NCBI GenBank assembly: GCA_964490435.1
Contig: CAZBCF010000051.1
Span: forward strand, 1 to 8,772
DNA length: 8,772 nucleotides
Direction: 5' to 3'
From: IMCC26077 sp964490435
GTDB lineage: Bacteria; Actinomycetota; Actinomycetes; Nanopelagicales; Nanopelagicaceae
The position numbers and the translations under genes were made by a program. The notes under the pieces were generated by a model. The model was not told where the DNA came from, ran no database searches, and saw only the letters and a list, made by a program, of their open reading frames with translations. How positions within the stretch are numbered: position 1 is the first letter of the stretch; each line of letters starts with the position of its first letter. Below, piece by piece: positions 1-6,062 of this stretch.

Positions 1-249
1 CTTGTCATGTTGCCACATGGTGAATACATCGAAGTGCACGAGCCAATCTCCCCCGAAAAGGCCTATCTGCTCACTCAGCACGAGCAACGCACGCCACTTG
101 AGGCGCCTGAAGCTGATGAGAACGGCGTTGCACCGAGGGCTGGAATCAAGAACAAGGTCCGTGCCCGGTTAAGCCGAGCGATACTTGGCGAGCAGATTGT
201 CAAACCAACCGCCGATGAAGTGAAAGCGTTAGAAGACGGTCACCACTAG
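1..249 (+). CDS. qcrB: Cytochrome bc1 complex cytochrome b subunit QcrB, C-terminal end (5' cut by window edge)
   Basis: Only the last 82 codons are visible; the frame is open to base 1, so the ATG at base 7 is internal. The fragment begins LVMLPHGEYIEVHEPIS and continues as a hydrophilic, charged tail ending EDGHH. A PHGxYxExHxP stretch followed by a basic cytoplasmic tail is typical of the end of actinobacterial QcrB (menaquinol:cytochrome c reductase, bcc complex), which is longer than proteobacterial cytochrome b. None of the heme-binding membrane part is in view, so the call rests on this tail motif and on the convergent aa3 oxidase operon, the usual neighbour of qcrCAB. The gene ends with TAG at 247-249, inside an inverted repeat shared with the ctaF stop. 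Confidence 0.75.
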   Translation, partial: LVMLPHGEYIEVHEPISPEKAYLLTQHEQRTPLEAPEADENGVAPRAGIKNKVRARLSRAILGEQIVKPTADEVKALEDGHH

Positions 250-289
250 CCACCCCATGCACCATGTCTCGAGATGTGGTGGTCTAGTG
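244..289. terminator. Bidirectional terminator-like inverted repeat between qcrB and ctaF
   Basis: A compact hairpin has arms 260-268 (CACCATGTC) and 273-281 (GATGTGGTG) with a TCGA loop; as + strand RNA all nine positions pair, two of them as G-U. An outer perfect repeat, CACTAG (244-249) with CTAGTG (284-289), embraces it and contains the stop codons of both convergent genes. There is no long T tract on either side, so intrinsic termination is inferred from structure and position. Confidence 0.55.
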
Positions 290-670
290 ACGTTCGTATT
301 GCATTGACCATCCCATAATCGAGATCATCAATGCGGCTACCCCGATCACTGTCATCCACCAACCGAGGATTAATCCCAACCCTGTGATCGTTGCAAAGAG
401 CGCTACGACAAAGGGCCACCAAGAGTGTGGACTGAAGAAACCTTGTTCTCCTGCTCGATCGGCAATCTCACCCTGAAGGTTATCTTCCGGAAGGGTCGAA
501 CCCAATCGGCGATTGGTGAACCAGAAATAGAAGCCGATTAATGCTGCAAGGCATGTACTCAGAATCAGGGCAACGATGCCAACGACCTCTTTCGCCCATA
601 GGGCATAAACAGCAGTCGTGATTCCGTAAAAGAGGGCAATGCCTGCGAATAGCCGCCAACCGAATTTCAT
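284..670 (-). CDS. ctaF: Cytochrome c oxidase subunit IV, actinobacterial type (CtaF)
   Basis: This 128-residue membrane protein is the small fourth subunit of the actinobacterial aa3 cytochrome c oxidase, thought to stabilise the complex rather than carry redox centres. Four hydrophobic segments are visible at about residues 6-25, 29-51, 84-105 and 107-122. The loop between the second and third carries EDNLQGEIADRAGEQGFF followed by SPHSWWPF, matching the family's acidic loop and conserved GFFSPHSWWP stretch. Length is normal for the family (about 130). The ATG at 670 has a good ribosome site, GAGGGGAG (complement of 678-685), 7 bases upstream. It lies 43 bases after the ctaD stop, as the third gene of ctaC-ctaD-ctaF, and converges on qcrB. 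Confidence 0.9.
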   Translation of the reverse strand: MKFGWRLFAGIALFYGITTAVYALWAKEVVGIVALILSTCLAALIGFYFWFTNRRLGSTLPEDNLQGEIADRAGEQGFFSPHSWWPFVVALFATITGLGLILGWWMTVIGVAALMISIMGWSMQYERH

Positions 671-693
671 ACCCGCGCTCCCCTCTCTACTAC

Positions 694-711
694 TTCTAGT
701 TCTTCTAGTTC
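694..711. repeat. Perfect 9-bp tandem duplication in the ctaD-ctaF gap
   Basis: TTCTAGTTC occurs twice head to tail (694-702 and 703-711), filling nearly half of the 43-base spacer between the ctaD stop and the ctaF start. On the coding (minus) strand it gives a purine-rich leader ahead of the ctaF ribosome site. It could be a recent slippage duplication; no function can be assigned. Confidence 0.6.
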
Positions 712-713
712 GA

Positions 714-2363
714 TTACTTGTCGGCTACTTCGGGATGATGGAGATCGAATGCTGGACGCTCACTTCGAATACGCGGTATCGAGGTGAAGTTATGGCGTGG
801 AGGTGGACAACTTGTCGCCCACTCGAGCGAGCCGCCGTAGCCCCAAGGGTCATCAGAAGTCACCTTCGGCGCATTACGAGTTATCCAGATATTGAGCAAG
901 AACGGAATCGTCGAGAAGGCAAGCAAGAAAGCGCCTACCGTCGAAATCATGTTCATTCCTGTGAAGCCATCGCTAGCAAGGTAATCGGCGTATCGACGTG
1001 GCATGCCAATGATGCCCAGCCAGTGTTGGATGAGGAAGGTCATGTGGAAGCCGATCAACACGGTCCAGAAATGAATCTTCCCTAGCGTCTCATTGAGCAT
1101 TCGCCCGGTGAATTTGGGCCACCAGAAATAGAAGCCACCGAACATCGCGAAGACGACCGTGCCAAAGATGACGTAATGGAAGTGGGCGACGACGAAGTAT
1201 GAGGCTGAGACTGCAAAATCAAGCGGAGGGCTAGCCAAGATGATGCCGGTCAAACCACCGAAGAGGAAGGTAATCAAAAAGCCAAGGGACCAGATCATCG
1301 GCGTATCCATATGCACATTGCCGCGCCACATAGTGCCAATCCAGTTGAAGAATTTCACTCCAGTGGGGACACCGATAAGGAAGGTCATAAATGAGAAGAA
1401 CGGCAAGAGCACTTGGCCGGTGGTGAAGAGATGGTGAGCCCACACGGCAACCGAGAGCGCCGCGATGGCGATTGTCGCTGCAACCAAACCTTTATAACCA
1501 AAGATTGGTTTACGGCTGAATACCGGCAAGATTTCACTGACGATGCCAAAGAAAGGCAGCGCCAAAATGTAAACCTCAGGGTGGCCAAAGAACCAGAAGA
1601 GATGCTGCCAGAGCATTGCGCCACCGTTTGATGGTTCGAAGATGAGCGCGCCGAAGCGGCGATCTGCTTCAAGTCCGAGGAGCGCTGCTGCCAAGGGAGG
1701 GAAGGCAAGAAGAATCAAGATTGAGGTGAGCAACACATTCCAGGTGAATATTGACATGCGGAACATCGTCATTCCCGGTGCTCTCATACAGAAGATTGTC
1801 GTGACGAAATTGACTCCACCAAGAATCGTTCCAAGACCACCGATGGCAAGACCTACTATCCAGAGATCACTTCCGATACCAGGGGAATATTCGGCGCTAG
1901 AAAGTGGCGCATAGGCTGTCCATCCGAAGGACGGTGCGCCGCCAGGAGTAAAGAAGCCCGCGATAGCCATGATGCCACCGAAGAGATAGAGCCAGTACGA
2001 AAGCATGTTCATGCGTGGGAATGCGACATCTGCTGCACCGATTTGTAGCGGCATAATCTCGTTTGCGAATCCGACAAACAGCGGTGTGGCAAACATGAGC
2101 AACATGATGATGCCGTGCATCGTGAATAATTGGTTGTACTGCTCAACGCTTAAGAACTGCAAGCCTGGTCGAGCCAATTCCGCGCGCATGAAGAGCGCCA
2201 TCACTCCTCCGATTAAGAACCAGACGAATGAGGTAATGAGATAAAGGTGCCCAATGACTTTATGGTCGGTGGTGGTCAACCATTTAACAGCCAGCCGTCC
2301 TTTACTTCGCGGCTCAATAGGGTTAATCGGCGCAATTGTGGGGCGCTCGGCATACGTTGTCAT
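714..2363 (-). CDS. ctaD: Cytochrome c oxidase subunit I (CtaD)
   Basis: This is the 549-residue catalytic subunit of aa3 cytochrome c oxidase, which reduces O2 to water and pumps protons, with about 12 membrane helices. Visible ligands and channel residues are: H83 (TMHG) and H396 (HFHYVIFG) for low-spin heme a; H394 for heme a3; H261 with H310 and H311 (VWAHHLFTTG) for CuB; and Y265 in GHPEVY, the residue cross-linked to the CuB histidine. D112 (GAADVAFPRMN), E263 (in HPEVY) and K337 (PTGVKFF) mark intact D and K proton channels, so this is an A1-type enzyme. The C-terminus has the actinobacterial DDPWGYGGSLEW and CPPPRHNF pattern. I chose the ATG at 2363 (MTTYAERP): AAAGGTGG (complement of 2370-2377) lies 6 bases upstream, and a longer open frame to 2459 would only run back into ctaC. 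Its ATG overlaps the ctaC stop as ATGA, implying translational coupling. Confidence 0.97.
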   Translation of the reverse strand: MTTYAERPTIAPINPIEPRSKGRLAVKWLTTTDHKVIGHLYLITSFVWFLIGGVMALFMRAELARPGLQFLSVEQYNQLFTMHGIIMLLMFATPLFVGFANEIMPLQIGAADVAFPRMNMLSYWLYLFGGIMAIAGFFTPGGAPSFGWTAYAPLSSAEYSPGIGSDLWIVGLAIGGLGTILGGVNFVTTIFCMRAPGMTMFRMSIFTWNVLLTSILILLAFPPLAAALLGLEADRRFGALIFEPSNGGAMLWQHLFWFFGHPEVYILALPFFGIVSEILPVFSRKPIFGYKGLVAATIAIAALSVAVWAHHLFTTGQVLLPFFSFMTFLIGVPTGVKFFNWIGTMWRGNVHMDTPMIWSLGFLITFLFGGLTGIILASPPLDFAVSASYFVVAHFHYVIFGTVVFAMFGGFYFWWPKFTGRMLNETLGKIHFWTVLIGFHMTFLIQHWLGIIGMPRRYADYLASDGFTGMNMISTVGAFLLAFSTIPFLLNIWITRNAPKVTSDDPWGYGGSLEWATSCPPPRHNFTSIPRIRSERPAFDLHHPEVADK

Positions 2364-3148
2364 GCAAGACCACCTTTGAGTCTGTTGATGTAATTTTGAT
2401 ATTCGGTCGGCGAGACGACTTTCACAGTGAATCGCATCTGTGAGTGATTTCGACCGCAATGCATATTGCAGAACCCTGGATAGGTTCCCTCTTTCTTAGC
2501 GGTGAATTCGAATTTATTCTCGATGTATGGCAGGGCTTGCATCTGCATCATGAACGCTGGGATCCAAATACTGTGCACGACATCAGAGGCAGTGAGGTTG
2601 ATACGAATTCGTTCGCCCAGAGGCAAATACAAGGTGGGCAGATTCTCGGGCGTTCCCGTGACGGTCTTTCCTTGCGCCTCAGGGTAGGTGAACTGCCAAG
2701 CCCACTGCACGGCGTTTACATCGATCTCATGGACTGCTACTCCAGCAGGAGAGAGCTTTGTAATCGTCGATTGATCGCGGGCAGTGAAATAGAAGAGCAC
2801 CGCGACGATGATAAAAGGAACAACGGTATAAATAATCTCAAGTGGGAGGTGATAGCTCACTTGCTCTGGCAATTCTTCGCGCACTCCTGCGCCAACCTTG
2901 CGCTTAGCGCGGTATTTAAATGCAGCCCATAGAATTAAGAGTGCGGTAATCGCGCCGACGATGAATGCAGCGATCCATGCCCCTTGCCAGAGCGAGAGCG
3001 AGATGTCGTTGATGTCGGTGACTCCACGCGGAAAACCCAGAGCGGGCATTTTCTCTGAGGAACACCCGGCAAGCGCGAGGGTTAGCGGCGCTAATAGAAG
3101 GGCTCGGGCAGGACGATATTTGCCCCGCTTTTGCGCTCCCCTAGCCAT
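2360..3148 (-). CDS. ctaC: Cytochrome c oxidase subunit II, lipoprotein-type precursor (CtaC)
   Basis: This 262-residue CuA subunit takes electrons from the bcc complex and passes them to subunit I. A basic N-terminus and hydrophobic stretch lead to a lipobox LALAGC with C29 as the likely lipidated residue. Two membrane helices follow at about 55-77 and 104-122, then an outward-facing cupredoxin domain. CuA ligands are H192 (DVVHSIW), C227, C231, H235 and M238 (FCNMHCGRNHSQM); aromatic W149 and W151 (VQWAWQF) are the usual electron-entry patch. The CuA loop reads CNMHC where families normally have CxExC, so the conserved glutamate is M229. There is no fused cytochrome c domain, as expected where a diheme QcrC does that job. 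The ATG at 3148 has no well-placed Shine-Dalgarno sequence; a TATCCT hexamer ends 6 bases before it. Confidence 0.95.
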   Translation of the reverse strand: MARGAQKRGKYRPARALLLAPLTLALAGCSSEKMPALGFPRGVTDINDISLSLWQGAWIAAFIVGAITALLILWAAFKYRAKRKVGAGVREELPEQVSYHLPLEIIYTVVPFIIVAVLFYFTARDQSTITKLSPAGVAVHEIDVNAVQWAWQFTYPEAQGKTVTGTPENLPTLYLPLGERIRINLTASDVVHSIWIPAFMMQMQALPYIENKFEFTAKKEGTYPGFCNMHCGRNHSQMRFTVKVVSPTEYQNYINRLKGGLA

Positions 3149-3212
3149 GGCTCAAGGATAGTCGCCCCTTTCGCAAACCCAGGAGTTGGCGAGTACCGTC
3201 TATGCCGTGGTG
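3149..3212. promoter_or_regulatory. Short divergent promoter region between ctaC and the NifS-like gene, possibly leaderless on both sides
   Basis: Only 64 bases separate the two chosen starts. On the minus strand TATCCT (complement of 3155-3160) fits the actinobacterial -10 pattern TAnnnT and sits 6 bases before the ctaC ATG. On the plus strand TACCGT (3194-3199) sits 7 bases before an in-frame GTG-GTG-ATG run (3207-3215). Neither start has a Shine-Dalgarno match at normal spacing, and neither hexamer has a convincing -35 box. Leaderless transcription is an inference from this spacing. Confidence 0.4.
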
Positions 3213-4319
3213 ATGGTCACAGCAGGGGCTTTCGACGGCGAACGTCCGCTCCATCCTGCCGGCGAACAGGTCCTTCTTGCCGCTTTCGAGCGCGGCTGGG
3301 CCCACCCCGATGGTCTAGGCAGCGCCAGTTCGCAATCGCGCCATCTGCTCACGGCAGCGCGTGAGGAAATTGCTGGGCATTTGGGCGTGCACGCTACGGA
3401 AATTGAGTTCTGGGGCGAACCCGCCCTGATTTCCCCCGTTGCGCTTGCCGGTGCGCCACATTTCGGAACCGGAAAATTGATTCTCGGCGCGACTGAACGG
3501 CAGGAGATCCTCGCACTGGGCGCCCGTGCTCACACCTCATCGCTCATCTCGGTATCACACACCGGAATACTCGATCGCGATCAATTGCTCGACGAAGTTC
3601 AGGCTGATTCAACGGTTGCGCTCCAGAGTGCGAACCTCGAGACCGGAGTCGTTCAAAATATTAGAGATTTAAGTCAGATTGTCGGCGGGATGGGCGCACA
3701 TCTCCACTGTGATTTCAGCGCCTCCGGACCCTTAGTGCCGTTGCCTTCATACTGGTCTACCGCAGACTATCCGGCAAAGAGTTGGGACGGTCCTGCAGGC
3801 TTGGGCGTCATGCTGATTAACAAGGAGCACCGATGGACGAATCCTCTCTCGCATGCCACTGCCCGCCGCAGCCCGGAATCGTATTCACTTCCACTCGCGC
3901 TAGCGGCAGCGGCAGCGCTTACTGGATGGCTCGACGATGCACGGCGCGAATCTGATCGGCTTCGATCGTTAATCGCCATGATGCGGGAAGTGATCCTTCG
4001 GACTATTCCTGATGTCGACATCGCGGGTAGTGGATTGAAGAACGAATCTCTGCCACACATTCTGTCGATATCGGCCCTCAATGTCTCGGGTGAACGCTTA
4101 GTGAGCGCGCTCGCACGCGAAGGCTTTGCTGTTGCATCAGGATCAGCATGTGTGGCTTCAGCAATCGAGCCAAGTCATGTCTTGCAGGCAATGGGATTAC
4201 TTACTCACGGGAACATTCGAATCTCACTCATGCATGGGGTATTGGAGAGCGATATCAAAAGATTCTTAGCGCTATTGCCGGGAATTATCGCTCAGTTACG
4301 AACCGAGGCGGGAGCGTGA
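3213..4319 (+). CDS. NifS/IscS-fold (aminotransferase class V) protein with degenerate PLP site
   Basis: The 368-residue product has the fold signature of cysteine desulfurases (sulfur release from cysteine): PLHP near the N-terminus, LQSAN near 137-141, and ASGSAC followed by EPSHVLQAMG near 308-328. Kept residues are mobile-loop C313, N141, D167 and substrate-carboxylate arginine R336 (GNIRISL). Lost, aligned by eye to E. coli IscS, are the phosphate loop SGxTE (here WGEP, 67-70), stacking H104 (R96), Q183 (A170) and Schiff-base K206. The SGHKxxGP motif reads YPAKSWDGP, putting K189 at the His position and S190 at the Lys position. Catalysis as a normal PLP desulfurase is therefore doubtful; the open frame argues for a retained, altered role. 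It lies 9 bases before a TusA gene. The start is uncertain: ATG 3213 fits family length, GTG at 3207 or 3210 would suit a leaderless message, and a TTG at 3186 has AGGAG directly abutting it. Confidence 0.85.
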   Translation: MVTAGAFDGERPLHPAGEQVLLAAFERGWAHPDGLGSASSQSRHLLTAAREEIAGHLGVHATEIEFWGEPALISPVALAGAPHFGTGKLILGATERQEILALGARAHTSSLISVSHTGILDRDQLLDEVQADSTVALQSANLETGVVQNIRDLSQIVGGMGAHLHCDFSASGPLVPLPSYWSTADYPAKSWDGPAGLGVMLINKEHRWTNPLSHATARRSPESYSLPLALAAAAALTGWLDDARRESDRLRSLIAMMREVILRTIPDVDIAGSGLKNESLPHILSISALNVSGERLVSALAREGFAVASGSACVASAIEPSHVLQAMGLLTHGNIRISLMHGVLESDIKRFLALLPGIIAQLRTEAGA

Positions 4320-4328
4320 ACTCCACCA

Positions 4329-4544
4329 ATGAGCCAACCATTAATTCTTGATTGTATGGGCGCGCTCTGCCCCACACCCATAATCCAACTGAGCAAAGCA
4401 GTTCGCGAGTTGCCCGTCGGCGAAAGGCTGATTCTCAAGGCAGATGACCCGGCAACGAAGAGCGATCTGATGGCCTGGTCACGAATGACTGGACATTTAG
4501 TAACCATCATCGACGAGCAGAATTTTGAAATAGTGAAGAAGTAA
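4329..4544 (+). CDS. tusA: TusA/SirA-family sulfur carrier protein
   Basis: This 71-residue protein carries the family signature LCPTPIIQLSKAV: the CPxP motif at residues 14-17, with C14 the predicted persulfide-carrying cysteine, followed by an amphipathic helix and then beta strands ending in IVKK. TusA proteins accept sulfur from a cysteine desulfurase and hand it on, for example to tRNA thiolation or other sulfur relays. Length is typical for a stand-alone TusA (70-80). It starts 9 bases after the NifS-like gene; a GGGAG 14 bases upstream is too far for an ideal ribosome site, so coupling to the upstream gene is likely. From memory, Streptomyces encodes these two domains as one fused protein; here they are separate. 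The partner's damaged PLP site leaves the sulfur donor uncertain. The specific TusA activity is inferred from family only. Confidence 0.85.
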   Translation: MSQPLILDCMGALCPTPIIQLSKAVRELPVGERLILKADDPATKSDLMAWSRMTGHLVTIIDEQNFEIVKK

Positions 4545-4561
4545 TCTGCGGTACTTACTTC
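4538..4561. terminator. Small inverted repeat between convergent tusA and adoK
   Basis: GAAGTAA (4538-4544) is the perfect reverse complement of TTACTTC (4555-4561), with a 10-base loop. The left arm contains the tusA TAA stop and the right arm reaches into the adoK stop (complement of 4560-4562). The stem is A/T-rich and short with no T tract, so termination activity is only suggested; it repeats the layout seen at the other two convergent junctions. Confidence 0.35.
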
Positions 4562-5543
4562 AGGCCCGAATTGGCAAGTAGCGCTCGAGTAATTCGCGCG
4601 CACTTGAGCCGTAACTCTCCCCAAAACGATCGAGAAATTGCGCTCGGGTGAAGCGATATTCTTGTCCCCCTTGCGTTTCTAGGCAGTACGTGGCCACCAT
4701 GCTTCCCACTTGTGCGCACGCTGCTAAATCCATCCCCCAACCCAATGCAGAGATAAATCCAGCGCGAAATGCATCACCAATTCCGGTGGGATCAACTTTC
4801 GCACGCTCTTTCGCCACGCCTACTTCAATCGGGGCAAAGGCTCCCGATTCGATTCGAGCGCCGCGAGCACCCAATGTGGTGATACAGATGTCAACATTCT
4901 CCAGAAAATCAGAGAGTTCCCAACCAGTCTTCTGCATCGCAAGGGCCATCTCGTATTCATTGAGGAAGGAATATTTTGCGCCAATGAGTAGAGTGCGAAT
5001 CGACTCACCATCAAGGCTGGCAAGCGTCTGTGAAATATCGGCAGCAAAAGGTATTTTGTGTTGGCGACACTCATCTGTATGCCTGAGCATCGCTTCTGGG
5101 TCATCGGGAGCGATCAGCACCAAATCAAACCCGTTATGGCGCTCGAAGATCGGCCCTAATTCGATATTCCGCGCCTCACTCATCGCTCCTGGATAGAACG
5201 ATGCAATCTGGTTATGCGCTTGATCGGTAGTCACAGTGAACCGAGCAGTCAATTGGGTATTCGACACGTACATCTCTGAAGTATCAACTCCATGGCGGGT
5301 TAGCCACGAGTTGTAGTCCGTGAAATCCTCGCCCACTGCGCCGATAAGGATGGGAGCGCCACCCAACATTCCCATTCCAAAAGTGATGTTCGCGCCAGTG
5401 CCACCGCGGCGCACTTGAAGATCATTGACTAAAAAGGAGAGCGAGATTTTTTCGAGTGAATCGACGACGATGGAGTCAGATATCCGACCTGGAAAGTTCA
5501 TCATGTAGTCGGTTGCCACCGAACCAGTGACGGCAATCTTCAT
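4560..5543 (-). CDS. adoK: Adenosine kinase, PfkB family (mycobacterial AdoK type)
   Basis: This 327-residue ribokinase/PfkB-fold protein is predicted to phosphorylate adenosine to AMP with ATP (purine salvage). The N-terminal sugar-binding motif is RRGGTGANITFGMGMLGG (residues 45-62). The C-terminal PfkB signature is DPTGIGDAFRAGF (251-263) with D257 as the catalytic base, the same number as in Mycobacterium tuberculosis AdoK. Other strong similarities recalled from that protein are the N-terminal MKIAVTGSVATDY, TARFTVTTD, IASFYPGAMSEARNI (113-127) and DPTG-DAFRAGF; these separate it from ribokinase or fructokinase branches. Length matches AdoK (about 324). It follows erpA by 17 bases on the same strand without a clear ribosome site (the sequence before ATG 5543 is ACATACG), so translation may depend on the upstream gene. 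The same erpA/adoK/ctaC neighbourhood occurs in mycobacteria. A different nucleoside or sugar substrate cannot be excluded by eye. Confidence 0.88.
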   Translation of the reverse strand: MKIAVTGSVATDYMMNFPGRISDSIVVDSLEKISLSFLVNDLQVRRGGTGANITFGMGMLGGAPILIGAVGEDFTDYNSWLTRHGVDTSEMYVSNTQLTARFTVTTDQAHNQIASFYPGAMSEARNIELGPIFERHNGFDLVLIAPDDPEAMLRHTDECRQHKIPFAADISQTLASLDGESIRTLLIGAKYSFLNEYEMALAMQKTGWELSDFLENVDICITTLGARGARIESGAFAPIEVGVAKERAKVDPTGIGDAFRAGFISALGWGMDLAACAQVGSMVATYCLETQGGQEYRFTRAQFLDRFGESYGSSARELLERYLPIRA

Positions 5544-5561
5544 CGTATGTGGAAGATGTGA

Positions 5562-5909
5562 TTAGTGGAAAGAGTCACCGCACGCGCAGCTTCCGCTCGC
5601 GTTCGGGTTATCGATTGTGAAGCCCTGCTTCTCGATCGTGTCTACGAAATCAATCGTCGCGCCCATGAGATAAGGCGAACTCATCTTGTCTGTGACGACT
5701 TCAACCCCACCAAATTCCTTCAGGATATCTCCATCGAGGGAACGATCATCAAAGTACAACTGATAGCGAAGTCCGGAGCAGCCACCAGGTTGCACTGCTA
5801 TGCGCAGACGAAGATCTTCTCGACCCTCTTGCTCGAGGAGCGCTTTGACCTTGGATGCGGCCTTATCAGAGAGGACTACGCCATCAGTGATTGAAACGTC
5901 TGCGCTCAT
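5562..5909 (-). CDS. erpA: A-type iron-sulfur cluster carrier/insertion protein (ErpA/IscA/HesB family)
   Basis: This 115-residue protein shows the three A-type cysteines: C44 in PGGCSGLRY and C108/C110 in GSCACGDSFH at the C-terminus. They bind a [2Fe-2S] or [4Fe-4S] cluster for delivery to client proteins. VEVVTDKMSSPYLMGATIDFVD and GFTIDNPNASG match the actinobacterial branch annotated as ErpA or HesB/IscA. The length is normal. The ATG at 5909 has a strong ribosome site, AAGGGAG (complement of 5916-5922), 6 bases upstream. It heads an operon with adoK and is divergent from nadA, whose product is a [4Fe-4S] enzyme and an obvious possible client; that functional pairing is inference. Symbols iscA and erpA are used interchangeably for this branch. 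Confidence 0.93.
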   Translation of the reverse strand: MSADVSITDGVVLSDKAASKVKALLEQEGREDLRLRIAVQPGGCSGLRYQLYFDDRSLDGDILKEFGGVEVVTDKMSSPYLMGATIDFVDTIEKQGFTIDNPNASGSCACGDSFH

Positions 5910-5960
5910 GTCTGGCTCCCTTGCCGCTAGCTGTTGGCTATCCGTATTTCGGTAATGCTG

Positions 5961-5981
5961 ATATGGCTTATCTTGCCATAT
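5961..5981. promoter_or_regulatory. Candidate operator: perfect 7-7-7 inverted repeat in the erpA-nadA divergent region
   Basis: ATATGGC (5961-5967) and GCCATAT (5975-5981) are exact reverse complements around a 7-base spacer TTATCTT. The site is 51 bases from the erpA start and 81 from the nadA start, inside the 153-base region from which both genes are read. The symmetry and arm spacing suit a dimeric repressor. It does not resemble NrtR or NadR sites as I remember them, and no regulator is encoded in the window. Confidence 0.45.
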
Positions 5982-6000
5982 GGGTTAACGCTCAGCGCGC

Positions 6001-6029
6001 TTGAAACCTTCCCAGATCTTCCTGATACC
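6001..6029 (+). promoter_or_regulatory. nadA: Possible nadA promoter
   Basis: TTGAAA (6001-6006) matches the -35 consensus at five of six positions. After a 17-base spacer comes GATACC (6024-6029), a poor -10 (three of six). This would give a transcript starting roughly 25-30 bases before the nadA ATG, with room for its ribosome site. It is a weak consensus match only. Confidence 0.25.
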
Positions 6030-6062
6030 GCCAAGTCGATGAAAACCTGAGAGGATAGAGAT

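Noticed and set aside
639..1085. Plus-strand open frame of 148 codons with a hydrophobic N-terminus, starting inside ctaF and running antisense through the ctaD end
   Set aside because: It lies opposite the well-conserved ctaD coding sequence, has no recognisable domain, and its composition mirrors the antisense of membrane-protein codons.
2364..2459. Possible 32-residue N-terminal extension of CtaD
   Set aside because: It would overlap the CuA-encoding end of ctaC; the ATG at 2363 has a good ribosome site, an ATGA junction with ctaC, and gives the normal family N-terminus.
2444..2932. Plus-strand open frame of 162 codons antisense to ctaC
   Set aside because: ctaC is unambiguous on the other strand; the antisense product shows no family features.
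3186..3212. TTG at 3186 as the start of the NifS-like gene
   Set aside because: AGGAG directly abuts it with no spacing and the added nine residues do not match the family N-terminus; kept only as an alternative.
4648..5196. Plus-strand open frame of 182 codons antisense to adoK
   Set aside because: Shadow of the conserved adenosine kinase frame; serine- and proline-rich with no domain or ribosome site.
5565..5894. Plus-strand open frame of 109 codons antisense to erpA
   Set aside because: It covers nearly the same bases as erpA, whose cysteines, length and ribosome site are all as expected.
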